A stretch of 64,000 bases of DNA, taken from Elephas maximus indicus. Lineage: Eukaryota > Chordata > Mammalia > Proboscidea > Elephantidae. The position numbers and the translations under genes were made by a program. The stretch covers positions 65,452,607 to 65,516,606 of the forward strand of contig NC_064835.1 of NCBI RefSeq assembly GCF_024166365.1. Reading direction: 5' to 3'. A model generated the notes under the pieces. That model was not told where the DNA came from. It saw nothing but the letters and a program-made list of their open reading frames with translations, and made no database searches. Below are positions 44,627-54,279 of the stretch, piece after piece (position 1 is the stretch's first letter; the number at the start of each line of letters is the position of its first letter).

Positions 44627-45625
44627 TTTTTTATAACTTTTATTAAGCTTCAAGTGAACGTTTACAAATCCAATCAGTCTGTCACATATAAGTTTACATA
44701 CATCTCACTCCCTACTCCCACTTGCTCTCCCCCTCTTGAGTCAGCCCTTTCAGTCTCTCCTTTCTTGACAATTTTGCCGGCTTCCCTCTCTCTCTATCCT
44801 CCCATCCCCCCTCCAGACAAGAGTTGCCAACACAATCTCAAGTGTCCACCTGATATAATTAGCTCACTCTTCATCAGCATCTCTCTCCCACCCGCTGACC
44901 AGCCCCTTTCATGTCTGATGAGTTGTCTTCGGGGATGGTTCCTGTCCTGTGCCAGCAGAAGGTCTGGGGACCATGGCCGCCGGGATTCCTCTAGTCTCAG
45001 TCAGACCATTAAGTTTGGTCTTTTTATGAGAATTTGGGGTCTGCATCCCACTGATCTCCTGCTCCCTCAGGGGTCCTCTGCTGTGCTCCCTGTCAGGGCA
45101 GTCATCGATTGTGGCCGGGCACCAACTAGTTCTTCTGGTCTCAGGATGATGTAGGTCTCTGGTTCATGTGGCCCTTTCTGTCTCTTGGGCTCTTAGTTGT
45201 CATGTGGCCTTGGTGTTCTTCCTTTTCCTTTGCTCCCGGTGGGTTGAGACCAATGGATGCATCTTAGATGGCCGCTTGTTAGCATTTAAGACCCCAGACG
45301 CCACATTTCAAAGTGGGATGCAGAATGATTTCATAATAGAATTATTTTGCCAATTGACTTAGAAGTCCCCTCAAACCATGTTCCCCAGACCCCCGCGCTA
45401 GCTCCGCTGACCTTTGAAGCATTCATTTTATCCCGGAAACTTCTTTGCTTTTGGTCCAGTCCAATTGAGCTGACCTTCCATGTATTGAGTGCTGTCTTTC
45501 CTTTCACCTAAAGCAGTTCTTATCTACTGATTAATCAATAAAAAACCCTCTCCCGCCCTCCCTCCCTCCCCTCCTCGTAACCACAAAAGTATGTGTTCTT
45601 CTCAGGTTTACTATTTCTCAAGATT
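44627..45625 (-). other. L1-A 3' UTR
   Basis: About 1.0 kb after the ORF2 stop, of the same subtype as in L1-B (24,001-25,000) and L1-F (59,060-60,050). The antisense strand is open for 166 codons here (44,654-45,154) and for 198 codons at the homologous place in L1-B. Confidence 0.88.
45545..45575 (-). other. G-rich tract in L1-A 3' UTR (G-quadruplex candidate)
   Basis: On the sense (minus) strand, runs of three or more G separated by one or two bases (ggaggggagggagggagggc). Equivalent tracts occur at 24,920-24,946, 41,872-41,894 and 59,115-59,137. L1 3' UTRs of other mammals also carry a polypurine G-rich tract. Confidence 0.7.
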
Positions 45626-48600
45626 TTATAATAGTGGTCTTATACAATATTTGTCCTTTTGCCTCTGACTAATTTCGCTCAGCATAATGCCTTCCAGGTT
45701 CCTCCATGTTATGAAATGTTTCAGAGATTCGTCACTGTTCTTTATCGATGCGTAGTATTCCATTGTGTGAATATACCACAATTTACCCATTCATCCGTTG
45801 ATGGACACCTTGGTTGCTTCCAACTTTTTGCTATTGTAAACAGAGCTGCAATAAACATGGGTGTGCATATATCTGTTTGTATGAAGGCTCTTGTATCTCT
45901 AGGGTATATTCCCAGGAGTGGGATTTCTGGGTTGTATGGTAGTTCTATTTCTAACTGTTTAAGATAACGCCAGATAGATTTCCAAATTTGTTGTACCATT
46001 TTACATTCCCACCAGCAGTGTATGAGAGTTCCAATCTCTCCGCAGCCTCTCCAACATTTATTATTTTGTGTTTTTTGGATTAATGCCAGCCTTGCTGGTG
46101 TGAGATGAAATCTCATCGTAGTTTTAATTTGCATTTCTCTAATGGCTAATGATCGAGAGCATTTTCTCATGTATCTGTTGGCTGCCTGAATATCTTCTTT
46201 AGTGAAATGTGTGTTCATATCCTTTGCCCACTTCTTGATTGGGTTGTTTGTCTTTTTGTGGTTGAGTTTTGACAGAATCATGTAGATTTTAGAGATCAGG
46301 CGCTGATTGGAGATGTCATAGCTGAAAATTCTTTCCCAGTCTGTAGGTGGTCTTTTTACTCTTTTGGAGAAGTCTTTAGATGAGCATAGGTGTTTGATTT
46401 TTAGGAGCTCCCAGTTATCGGGTTTCTCTTCATCATTTTTGGTAATGTTTTGTATTCTGTTTATACCTTGTATTAGGGCTCCTAGGGTTGTCCCATTTTT
46501 TTCTTCCATGATCTTTATCGTTTTAGTCTTTATGTTTAGGTCTTTGATCCACTTGGAGTTAGTTTTTGTGCATGGTGTGAGGTATGGGTCCTGTTTCATT
46601 TTTTTGCAAATGGATATCCAGTTATGCCAGCACCATTTGTTAAAAAGGCTATCTTTTCCCCAATTAATTGACACTGGTCCTTTGTCAAATATCAGCTGCT
46701 CATACGTGGATGGATCTATGTCTGGGTTCTCAATTCTGTTCCATTGGTCTATGTGTCTGTTGTTGTACCAGTACCAGGCTGTTTTGACTACTGTGGCTGT
46801 ATAATAGGTTCTGAAGTCAGGTAAAGTGAGGCCTTCCACTTTCTTCTTCTTTTTCAGTAGTGCTTTGCTTATCCGGGGCTTCTTTCCCTTCCATATGAAA
46901 TTGGTGATTTGTTTCTCTATCCCCTTAAAATATGACATTGGAATTTGGATCGGAAGTGCGTTAAATGTATAGATGGCTTTTGGTAGAATAGACATTTTTA
47001 CTATGTTAAGTCTTCCTATCCATGAGCAGGGTATGTTTTTCCACTTAAGTATGTCCTTTTGAATTTCTTGTAGTAGAGCTTTGTAGTTTTCTTTGTATAG
47101 GTCTTTTACATCCTTGGTAAGATTTATTCCTAAGTATCTTATCTTCTTGGGGGCTACTGTGAATGGTATTGATTTGGTTATTTCCTCTTCGGTGTTCTTT
47201 TTGTTGATGTAGAGGAATCCAAGTGATTTTTGTATGTTTATTTTATAACCTGAGACTCTGCCAAACTCTTCTATTAGTTTCAGTAGTTTTCTGGAGGATT
47301 CCTTAGGGTTTTCTGTGTATATAATCATGTCATCTGCAAATAGTGATAACTTTACTTCTTCCTTGCCAATCCGGATACCTTTTATTTCTTTGTCTAGCCT
47401 AATTGCCCTGGCTAAGACTTCCAACACGATGTTGAATAAGAGCAGTGATAAAGGGCATCCTTGTCTGGTTCCCGTTCTCAAGGGAAATGCTTTCAGGTTC
47501 TCTCCATTTAGAGTGATATTGGCTGTTGGCTTTGCATAGATGCCCTTTATTATGTTGAGGAATTTTCCTTCAATTCCTATTTTGGTAAGAGTTTTTATCA
47601 TAAATGGGTGTTGGACTTTGTCAAATGCCTTTTCTGCATCAATTGATAAGATCATGTGGTTTTTGTCTTTTGTTTTATTTATGTGATGGATTACATTAAT
47701 GGTTTTTCTGATATTAAACCAGCCTTGCATACCTGGTATAAATCCCACTTGATCATGGTGAATTATTTTTTTGATGTGTTGTCGGATTCTATTGGCTAGA
47801 ATTTTGTTGAGGATTTTTGCATCAATGTTCATGAGGGATATAGGTCTATAATTTTCTTTTTTTGTAATGTCTTTACCTGGTTTTGGTATCAGGGAGATGG
47901 TGGCTTCATAAAATGAGTTGGGTAGTATTCCGTCATTTTCTATGCTTTGGAATACCTTCAGTAGTAGTGGTGTTAACTCTTCTCTGAAAGTTTGGTAGAA
48001 CTCTGCAGTGAAGCCGTCCGGGCCAGGGCTTTTTTTTGTTGGGAGTTTTTTGATTACCGTTTCAATCTCTTTTTTTGTTATGGGTCTATTTAGTTGTTCT
48101 ACTTCTGAATGTGTTAGTTTAGGTAGGTAGTGTTTTTCCAGGAATTCATCCATTTCTTCTAGGTTTTCAAATTTGTTAGAGTACAATTTTTCATAATAAT
48201 TTGAAATGATTCTTTTAATTTCATTTGGTTCTGTTGTGATGTGGTCCTTCTCGTTTCTTATTCGGGTTATTTGTTTCCTTTCCTGTATTTCTTTAGTCAG
48301 TCTAGCCAATGGTTTATCAATTTTGTTAATTTTTTCAAAGAACCAGCTTTTGGCTTTGTTAATTCTTTCAATTGTTTTTCTGTCCTCTAATTCATGTAGT
48401 TCAGCTCTAATTTTTATTATTTGTTTTCTTCTGGAGCCTGATGGATTCTTTTGTTGCTCAGTTTCTATTTGTTCAAGTTGTAGGGACAGTTCTCTGATTT
48501 TGGCTCTTTCTTCTTTTTGTATGTGTGCATTTATCGATATAAATTGACCTCTGAGCACTGCTTTTGCTGTGTCCCAGAGGTTTTGATAGGAAGTATTTTC

Positions 48601-49436
48601 ATTCTCGTTGCTTTCTATGAATTTCCTTATTCCCTCCTTGATGTCTTCTATAACCCAGTCTTTTTTCAGGAGGGTATTGTTCATTTTCCAAGTATTTGAT
48701 TTCTTTTCCCTAGTTTTTCTGTTACTGATCTCTAGTTTTATTGCCTTGTGGTCTGAGAAGATGCTTTGTAATATTTCGATGTTTTGGACTCTGCAAAGGT
48801 TTGTTTTATGACCTAATATGTGGTCTATTCTAGAGAATGTTCCATGTGCGCTAGAAAAAAAAGTATATTTTGCAGCAGTTGGGTGGAGAGTTCTGTATAA
48901 GTCAATGAGGTCAAGTTGGTTGATTGTTGTAATCAGATCTTCCGTGTCTCTGTTGAGCTTCTTACTGGATGTCCTGTCCTTCTCAGAAAGTGGTGTGTTG
49001 AAGTCGCCTACTATAATTGTGGAGGTATCTATCTCACTTTTCAATTCTGTTAAAATTTGATTTATGTATCTTGCAGCCCTGTCATTGGGTGCATATATAT
49101 TTAATATGGTTATGTCTTCCTGATCAATTGTCCCTTTTATCATTATATAGTGTCCTTCTTTATTCTTTGTGGTGGATTTAAGTCTAAAGTCTATTTTGTC
49201 AGAAATTAATATTGCTACTCCTCTTCGTTTTGCTTATTGTTTGCTTGATATACTTTTTTCCATCCTTTGAGTTTTAGTTTGTTTGTGTCTCTAAGTCTAA
49301 GGTGTGTCTCTTGTAGGCAGCATATAGATGGATCGTGTTTCTTTATCCAGTCTGTGACTCTCTGTCTCTTTATTGGTGGATTTAGTCCATTTACATTCAG
49401 GGTAATTATAGATAAATAAGTTTTTAGTGCTGTCAT
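45626..49436 (-). pseudogene. L1-A ORF2 protein, two frameshifts
   Basis: Spans ~1,270 codons, close to the usual L1 ORF2p length. Start ATG at 49,436-49,434 (MTALKTYLSIITLNVNG, endonuclease N-terminus with CLQETHL). A frameshift near 49,220 is followed by 1,133 open codons: [19 protein letters not shown] (SDH at 48,748-48,756, residue ~228), [20 protein letters not shown] (FADD at 47,329-47,340, residue ~700) and a CX3CX7HX4C motif at 46,013-46,056 (residue ~1,127). A second frameshift near 45,790 displaces the last ~50 residues; the original frame stops near 45,626. The protein nicks DNA and reverse-transcribes L1 RNA on it. As read, the copy is inactive. Confidence 0.95.
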
Positions 49437-49699
49437 TTTGATGCCTTTTTATGTGTGTTGTTGACAATTTCATTTTTCCACATACTTTTTTGTGCTGAGG
49501 CGTTTTTCTTAGTAAATTGTGAGATCCTCATTTTGATAGTGTTTGACTTTATGTTAGTTGAGTCGTTACGTTTTTCTTGGTTTTTATCTTGAGTTATAGA
49601 GTTGTTATACCTTTTTGTGGTTACCTTATTATTTACCCCTATTTTTCTAAGTAAGAACCTAACTTGTATTGTTCTGTATCGCCTTGTATCACTCTCCAT
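49433..49699 (-). CDS. Inter-ORF small ORF of L1-A (stop overlaps ORF2 start)
   Basis: 88 codons between ORF1 and ORF2, basic and asparagine-rich, with no cysteine, predicted soluble. It opens MESDTRRYRTIQ, has a RKIGVNNKVTTK block shared with other copies, and ends NTHKKASK. Its TGA stop (49,435-49,433) overlaps the ORF2 ATG (49,436-49,434) as ATGA, a layout that in other systems supports termination-reinitiation. No domain recognised. I know of no standard L1 gene at this place. It may equally be a non-coding spacer that happens to be open. Confidence 0.45.
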   Translation of the reverse strand: MESDTRRYRTIQVRFLLRKIGVNNKVTTKRYNNSITQDKNQEKRNDSTNIKSNTIKMRISQFTKKNASAQKSMWKNEIVNNTHKKASK

Positions 49700-49894
49700 A
49701 TGGCAGTTGAATGCCTCCTGTATTTAGTCCCTCTTTTTGATTATTGTGATCTTTTACCTATTGACTTCCATGATTCCCTGTTATGTGTATTTTTTTTTTA
49801 ATTAATCTTAATTTGTTTGTTTTTGTGATTTCCCTATTTGAGTTGATATCAGGACGTTCTGTTTTGTGACCTTGTGTTGTGCTGATATCTGATA

Positions 49895-50916
49895 TTATTG
49901 GTTCTCTGACCAAACAATATCCTTTAGTATTTCTTGTAGCTTTGGTTTGGTTTTTGTAAATTCTCTAAACTTGTGTTTGTCTGTAAATATCTTAATTTCA
50001 CCTTCATATTTCAGAGAGAGTTTTGCTGGATATATGATCCTTGGCTGGCAGTTTTTCTCCTTCAGTGTTCTGTATATGTCATCCCATTCCCTTCTTGCCT
50101 GCATGGTTTCTGCTGAGTAGTCTGAACTTATTCTTATTGATTCTCCCTTGAAGGAAACCTTTCTTTTCTCCCTGACTGCTTTTAAAATTTTCTGTTTATC
50201 TTTGGTTTTGGTGAGTTTGATGATAATATGTCTTGGTGTTTTTCTTTTTGGATCAATCTTAAATGGGGTTCGATAAGCATCTTGGATAGATATCTTTTCG
50301 TCTTTCATGATGTCAGGGAAGTTTTCTGTCAGGAGTTCTTCAACTATTTTCTCTGTGTTTTCTGTCTCCCCTCCCTGTTCTGGGACTCCAATCACCCACA
50401 GGTTATCCTTCTTGATAGAGTCCCACATAATTCTTAGGGTTTCTTCATTTTTTTTTAATTCTTTTATCTGAGTTTTTTTTCAGCTATGTTGGTGTTGATT
50501 CCCTGGTCCTCCAGATGTCCCAGTCTGCATTCTAGTTGCTCGAGTCTGCTCCTCTGACTTCCTATTGCGTTGTCTAATTCTGTAATTTTATTGTTAATCT
50601 TTTGGATTTCTACATGTTGTCTCTCTATGGATTCTTGCAACTTATTCATTTTTCCACTATGTTCTTGAATAATTTTTTTGAGTTCTTCAACAGTTTTATC
50701 AGTGTGTTCCTTGGCTTTTTCTGCAGTTATCCTAATTTCATTTGTGATATCTTTAAACATTCTGTAAATTAGTTTTTTATGTTCTGTATCTGATAATTCC
50801 AGGATTGTATCTTCATTTGGGAAAGATTTTGATTCTTTTGTTTGGGGGGTTGGAGAAGCTGTCATGGTCTGCTTCTTTAAGTGGTTTGATATGGATTGTT
50901 GTCTCCAAGCCATCAC
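49895..50916 (-). pseudogene. L1-A ORF1 protein, one frameshift
   Basis: About 340 codons, the usual ORF1p size. The first 150 codons (50,916-50,464) open MMAWRQQSISNHLKKQ and then form a long heptad-rich coiled coil (EELKKIIQEHSGKMNKLQ, then ITELDNAIGSQRSRLEQL). A frameshift follows at an eight-base T-run (50,473-50,480), and the second part (from 50,428) encodes the RRM (WVIGVPEQGGETENTEKIV) and C-terminal domain (TPRHIIIKLTKTKDKQKIL, SDYSAETMQARREWDDIY). ORF1p forms trimers and coats L1 RNA. The start could be either of two adjacent ATGs. Confidence 0.93.
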
Positions 50917-51119
50917 TGGGAAACTAGTTTTTCCAGAAAATCTGCTAAAAAATAAAATGCAGTCAGATCCCTATCAGAGTTCTCCCTCTGGCTCAGGCTA
51001 TTCGGATGTTAATGAAGCCGCCTGCGGAGGGTGGGGGAGGGAACAGAGAGATAGGAGAGTAGCACCTCAGAATATAGCCAGAGTTGCTTGTCTTGCTTGG
51101 AATGACTATTATATCTGAG

Positions 51120-51760
51120 ATTCCCACGGGCGCGTCGCCTATGTGTGCTGGCTGTGTGGAGATTGCCCCTGGGGGGTCTGGCCCGCTGCAGTCACGGTCA
51201 GATCCTCCGCTTCCAGCCCCACGCCCAGCGTCTAAGGCTCCCCTATTGGGACGGTGCACTCTCGACTCCAAAATCTGTCGCTGCCTCCCGGGGACTTCTC
51301 GTCCCTCCAGCCGCGTGGCCGTGCCGGCCCCGAGAACCAGTTGGGCCTCCTCCCGGGGTTAGTTCAGATGGGTGGAGCAGCTCCCCGTGCTTGTTCCGTG
51401 ACCGAGTGTCCCGGTTGGGACGCTGTTCTCCCTGCTCCAATACCAGTCACTGCCTCCCGGGGACTTCTCCTATCGGCTGCGTCCCACGTTGCCTGTGTGA
51501 CCTGGCTGGGCCCCTTCCCGGGGTTAGTTCAGGGGGGTGGAGCAGCTCTCCGTGTTTATGCCGTACCTGCGTCCAGTCCAAATCCCGGCAAGACGGTTCC
51601 CCGGCTGGGACGCTGCTCTTCCTGCTCCAAGACCTGTCACTGCCTCCCAGGGACTTCTCCTACCGGCTGCGTCCCACGCCGCCCGCGGAACCGGCTGGTC
51701 TCCCTCCTGGGGTTAGTTCAGGGGGGTGGAGCAGCTCTCTGTGCTTGTGCCGTACCTGAC
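51120..51760. other. CpG-dense block of L1-A 5' UTR
   Basis: CpG pairs are frequent here (cgggcgcgtcgcc, gccgcgtggccgtgccggcc, cacgccgcccgcgg) and rare in the rest of the window, which suits a young methylation target not yet decayed. Confidence 0.8.
51246..51757 (-). repeat. Tandem units (monomers) in L1-A 5' UTR
   Basis: Three successive units start (in + coordinates) at ttgggacg 51,246, ttgggacgct 51,415 and ctgggacgct 51,605, so ~169 and ~190 bp apart. Each contains cactgcctcccggggacttc (or a variant) and ggggttagttcag followed by ggtggagcagctc. A partial fourth start, ggtacgctggctcc, is at ~51,759. Monomeric 5' UTRs are known in mouse L1. Confidence 0.85.
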
Positions 51761-51936
51761 TGGTACGCTGGCTCCAGGCTCTGGAAACAATCGCTGCTTC
51801 CCCGTATTAGTTCGTTCTCCGTCTCTAAATCTGTGTTTGTTGTTCAGGGTTGGTAGATTGTTATGTATGTGATCGATTCACTTGTTTTTCCGTGTCTTTG
51901 TTGTAAGAGGGATCCGAGGTAGCGTCTGCCTAGTCC

Positions 51937-51946
51937 GCCATCTTGG
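51937..51946 (-). promoter_or_regulatory. YY1-like site at L1-A 5' end
   Basis: gccatcttgg on plus, ccaagatggc on minus, ~12-20 bp from the L1 5' end: the same motif and position as the YY1 site that sets the start of human L1 transcription. L1-C (56,606-56,614) and L1-B (32,250-32,258) have it with ccaccatctt. Confidence 0.75.
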
Positions 51947-51958
51947 CTCCGCCCCTCA

Positions 51959-51973
51959 TTCTATTCCTATTTT
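51959..51973. repeat. TSD of L1-A, right copy
   Basis: ttctattcctatttt, identical to 44,612-44,626. L1-C ORF2 resumes directly after it with gctgagagtttttatca. Confidence 0.95.
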
Positions 51974-53814
51974 GCTGAGAGTTTTTATCACAAATGAGTG
52001 TTGGACTTTGTCAACTGGGTTTTCTATATCAATTGATAAGATCATGTGGTTCTTGTCTTTTATTTATGTGATGGATTACACTGATTGTTTTTCTAATGTT
52101 GAACCATCCCTGCATACCTGGTGTGAATCCCATGGTGAATTATATTTTTTTGATATGATGTTGAATTCTATTGGCTAGAATTTTTTTGAGGATTTTTGTG
52201 TCAAAGTTCATGAGGGATACTGGGCTGTAATTTTCTTTTTTTGTGGTATCTTTACCTGGTTTTGATATCAGGGTTGTGCTGGGTTTATAGAATGATTTTG
52301 GGAGCATTCCGTCCTTTTCTATGCTCTGAAATACCTTTAGTAGTAGTAGTATTAACTCTTCTCTGAAAGTTTGCTAGAACTGTCATGTGAAGCTGTCAGG
52401 GCTAGGGCTTTTGTTTGTTGGTTTTTTTTTAAATGATCTTTTCAATCTCTTCCTTTTTATAGGTTTATTTAGTTGTACTATCTCTGTTTTAGTTTAGGTA
52501 GGTAGTGTGTTTCTAGAAATTTGTCCATTTCCTCTAGGTTTTCAAATTTGTTACAGTACAATTTTTCATAATATTCTGTTATGATTCTTTTAATTTCAGT
52601 TGGGTCTGTTGTGATATCACCCATCTCATTTCTCATTCAGGTTATTGGCTTCCTCTCTTGTTTTTCTTTTGTCAGTTTGGCCAGTGGTTTATTGATTTTG
52701 TTGATCTTTTCAAAGATCCATCTTTTGATCTTGTTAACTCTTTCAAAATTGTTTTTCTATTCTTTATTTCCTTAAATTCTGCTCTAATTTTTATTATTTG
52801 CTCTCTTCTGGTGCCTGAGGGCTTCTTTTGCTGCTCTCTATTTGTTCAAGTTGTAGGGATAATGTTTTGATTTTGGCCCATTCTTCTTTTTGGATGTGTG
52901 CATTTGTTGCTATAAATTGACTTCTGAGCACTGCTTTTGCTGTGTCCCAAAGGTTCTGGTAGAATGTGTTTTCATTCTCATTTGATTCTATGAATTTCTT
53001 TATTCCGTCCTTAATTTCTTCTATAACTCAGTAGTTTTTGAGCAAGGTGTTGCTCAGCTTCCACGTGTTTGATTTTTTTTCCTTGCTTTTTCTGTTACTG
53101 ATTTCTACTTTTATGGCTTTATGGTCCAAAAAGATGCATTGTAATATTTCAATGTTTTGGATTCTGGTAAGGCTTGCTGTCTGTCCTAATATTGGTCTAT
53201 TTGGGAGAATGTTCCATCTGTATTGGAAAAGAAAGTATACTTGGCTGCTGTTGGGTGAAGTGTTCTGTATATGTCTATGAAGTCAAGTTGATTGCTTGTG
53301 GCATTTAGATCTTCCATGTCTTTATTGAGCTTCTTTCTGGATGTTCTGTCCTTCACTGAAAGTGTTGTGTTGAAGTCTCCTACTGTTATTGTGAAGCTGT
53401 CTATCCCTCTTCATTGCTGTTGGAGTTTTTTTTTGTTTTTTTTTTTTTAATGTACTTCGGAGCCCTGCTGTTGGGTGGGTAAATATTTACTGAGGTTACG
53501 TCCTCCTGCTGACCCTTTAATCATTACATAGTTTCCTTCCTTATCCTTTGTGGTAGATTTTACTTTAAAGTCTATTTTGTCAGAGGTTAATATTGCCACT
53601 TCTGCTGTTTTTTGATTGCTGTTTGCTTGATATATTTTCTTCCATCCTTTCAGTTTTAGTTTGTTTGTGTCTTTAAGTCTAAGGTATGTCTCTTGTAGGC
53701 AGCGTATAGATGGATCTTTTTTTATTCTATTCTGCCATTCTCCCTCTTTATTGGTGCATTTTGTCCATTTACCGTCAGCATAATTATTGACAGGTATGAG
53801 TTTAGTGGTGTCAT
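51974..53814 (-). pseudogene. L1-C ORF2, N-terminal half (first piece)
   Basis: Start ATG at 53,814-53,812 (MTPLNSYLSIIMLTVNG) and early endonuclease sequence (SIRCLQETYLRLKDTNKLK in a shifted frame, 53,447-53,863). Further down, many stops and shifts, with RT fingers wording (SLIPKSGKD-like, in antisense at 52,240-52,330) still visible. It joins the second piece at 44,611 when L1-A is removed. Confidence 0.85.
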
Positions 53815-54081
53815 ACTGATGTCTTTTTGTGTGTGTGTGTTGTTGACAGTTTCTTTGTTCCACTTAATTTTCTGGGCTGAGTCATTTTTCTTTACATATT
53901 CTCTTTTACTCTTTTTCATTGTTGTTGCTTTTGTATTTTCTGAGTCTTTATGTTTTTCTTGTTTTTTATTTTGATGTGTAGGATTGTTAGTTTCCTTTGT
54001 AATTACTTTAATATTTACCCCTATTTTTCTAAATTTAAACCAAACTTTTATTTCTTGATATTGCTTTGACTTACTCTTCAT
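53722..54081 (-). CDS. L1-C inter-ORF small ORF reading into ORF2
   Basis: 119 codons: MKSKSKQYQEIKVWF, RKIGVNIKVITKETNN, then NNTHTQKDIS directly followed in frame by the ORF2 start MTPLNSYL. A longer (CA)n just before the ORF2 ATG than in L1-A accounts for the different phase. After ~25 ORF2 codons the frame is lost. Related to the small ORFs at 49,433 and 42,049. Translation unknown. Confidence 0.4.
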   Translation of the reverse strand: MKSKSKQYQEIKVWFKFRKIGVNIKVITKETNNPTHQNKKQEKHKDSENTKATTMKKSKREYVKKNDSAQKIKWNKETVNNTHTQKDISMTPLNSYLSIIMLTVNGQNAPIKRENGRIE

Positions 54082-54279
54082 ATGAAAGATCTATGACTAC
54101 ATTTTTTAGTCCCTCTTTTTTTATTTAATGTTGTCATCTTTTACATAATGACATCTCTGTTTCCTAGTTTTAAGTGTTTTAGCTTTGATTTATTTTTGTG
54201 ATTTCCCTATCTGGGTTAATATGCAGTTGCTCTGTCCAGTGTTCTAGTCTTGGGTTGTTATTGATTTTCTAAGTAGAGG

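Larger units (their letters stand above)
44627..51958 (-). mobile_element. L1-A: young full-length L1
   Basis: 7.33 kb, minus strand, complete from a 5' end with gggcggagccaagatggcgg (reads near 51,956) to a poly-A at 44,627-44,632. Contains 5' UTR, ORF1, inter-ORF small ORF, ORF2 and 3' UTR. Only three frameshifts break the two main ORFs and no other stop does, which marks it as the youngest L1 in the window. Inserted in L1-C ORF2 with a perfect 15-bp TSD. Confidence 0.96.
50917..51958 (-). promoter_or_regulatory. L1-A 5' UTR/internal promoter
   Basis: About 1.04 kb upstream of ORF1, GC- and CpG-rich between 51,120 and 51,760, quite unlike the AT-richer 5' UTRs of L1-B and L1-C. Only the outermost ~80 bp (ccaagatgg, caacaaagac, gtgaatcgat) is shared with them. 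The L1 5' UTR drives transcription from its own first base. No intron or splice signal was examined. Confidence 0.85.

Noticed and set aside
51246-51757. CRISPR-like regular repeats
   Set aside because: Units are contiguous ~170-190 bp 5' UTR monomers in a mammalian L1, not short repeats with unique spacers.
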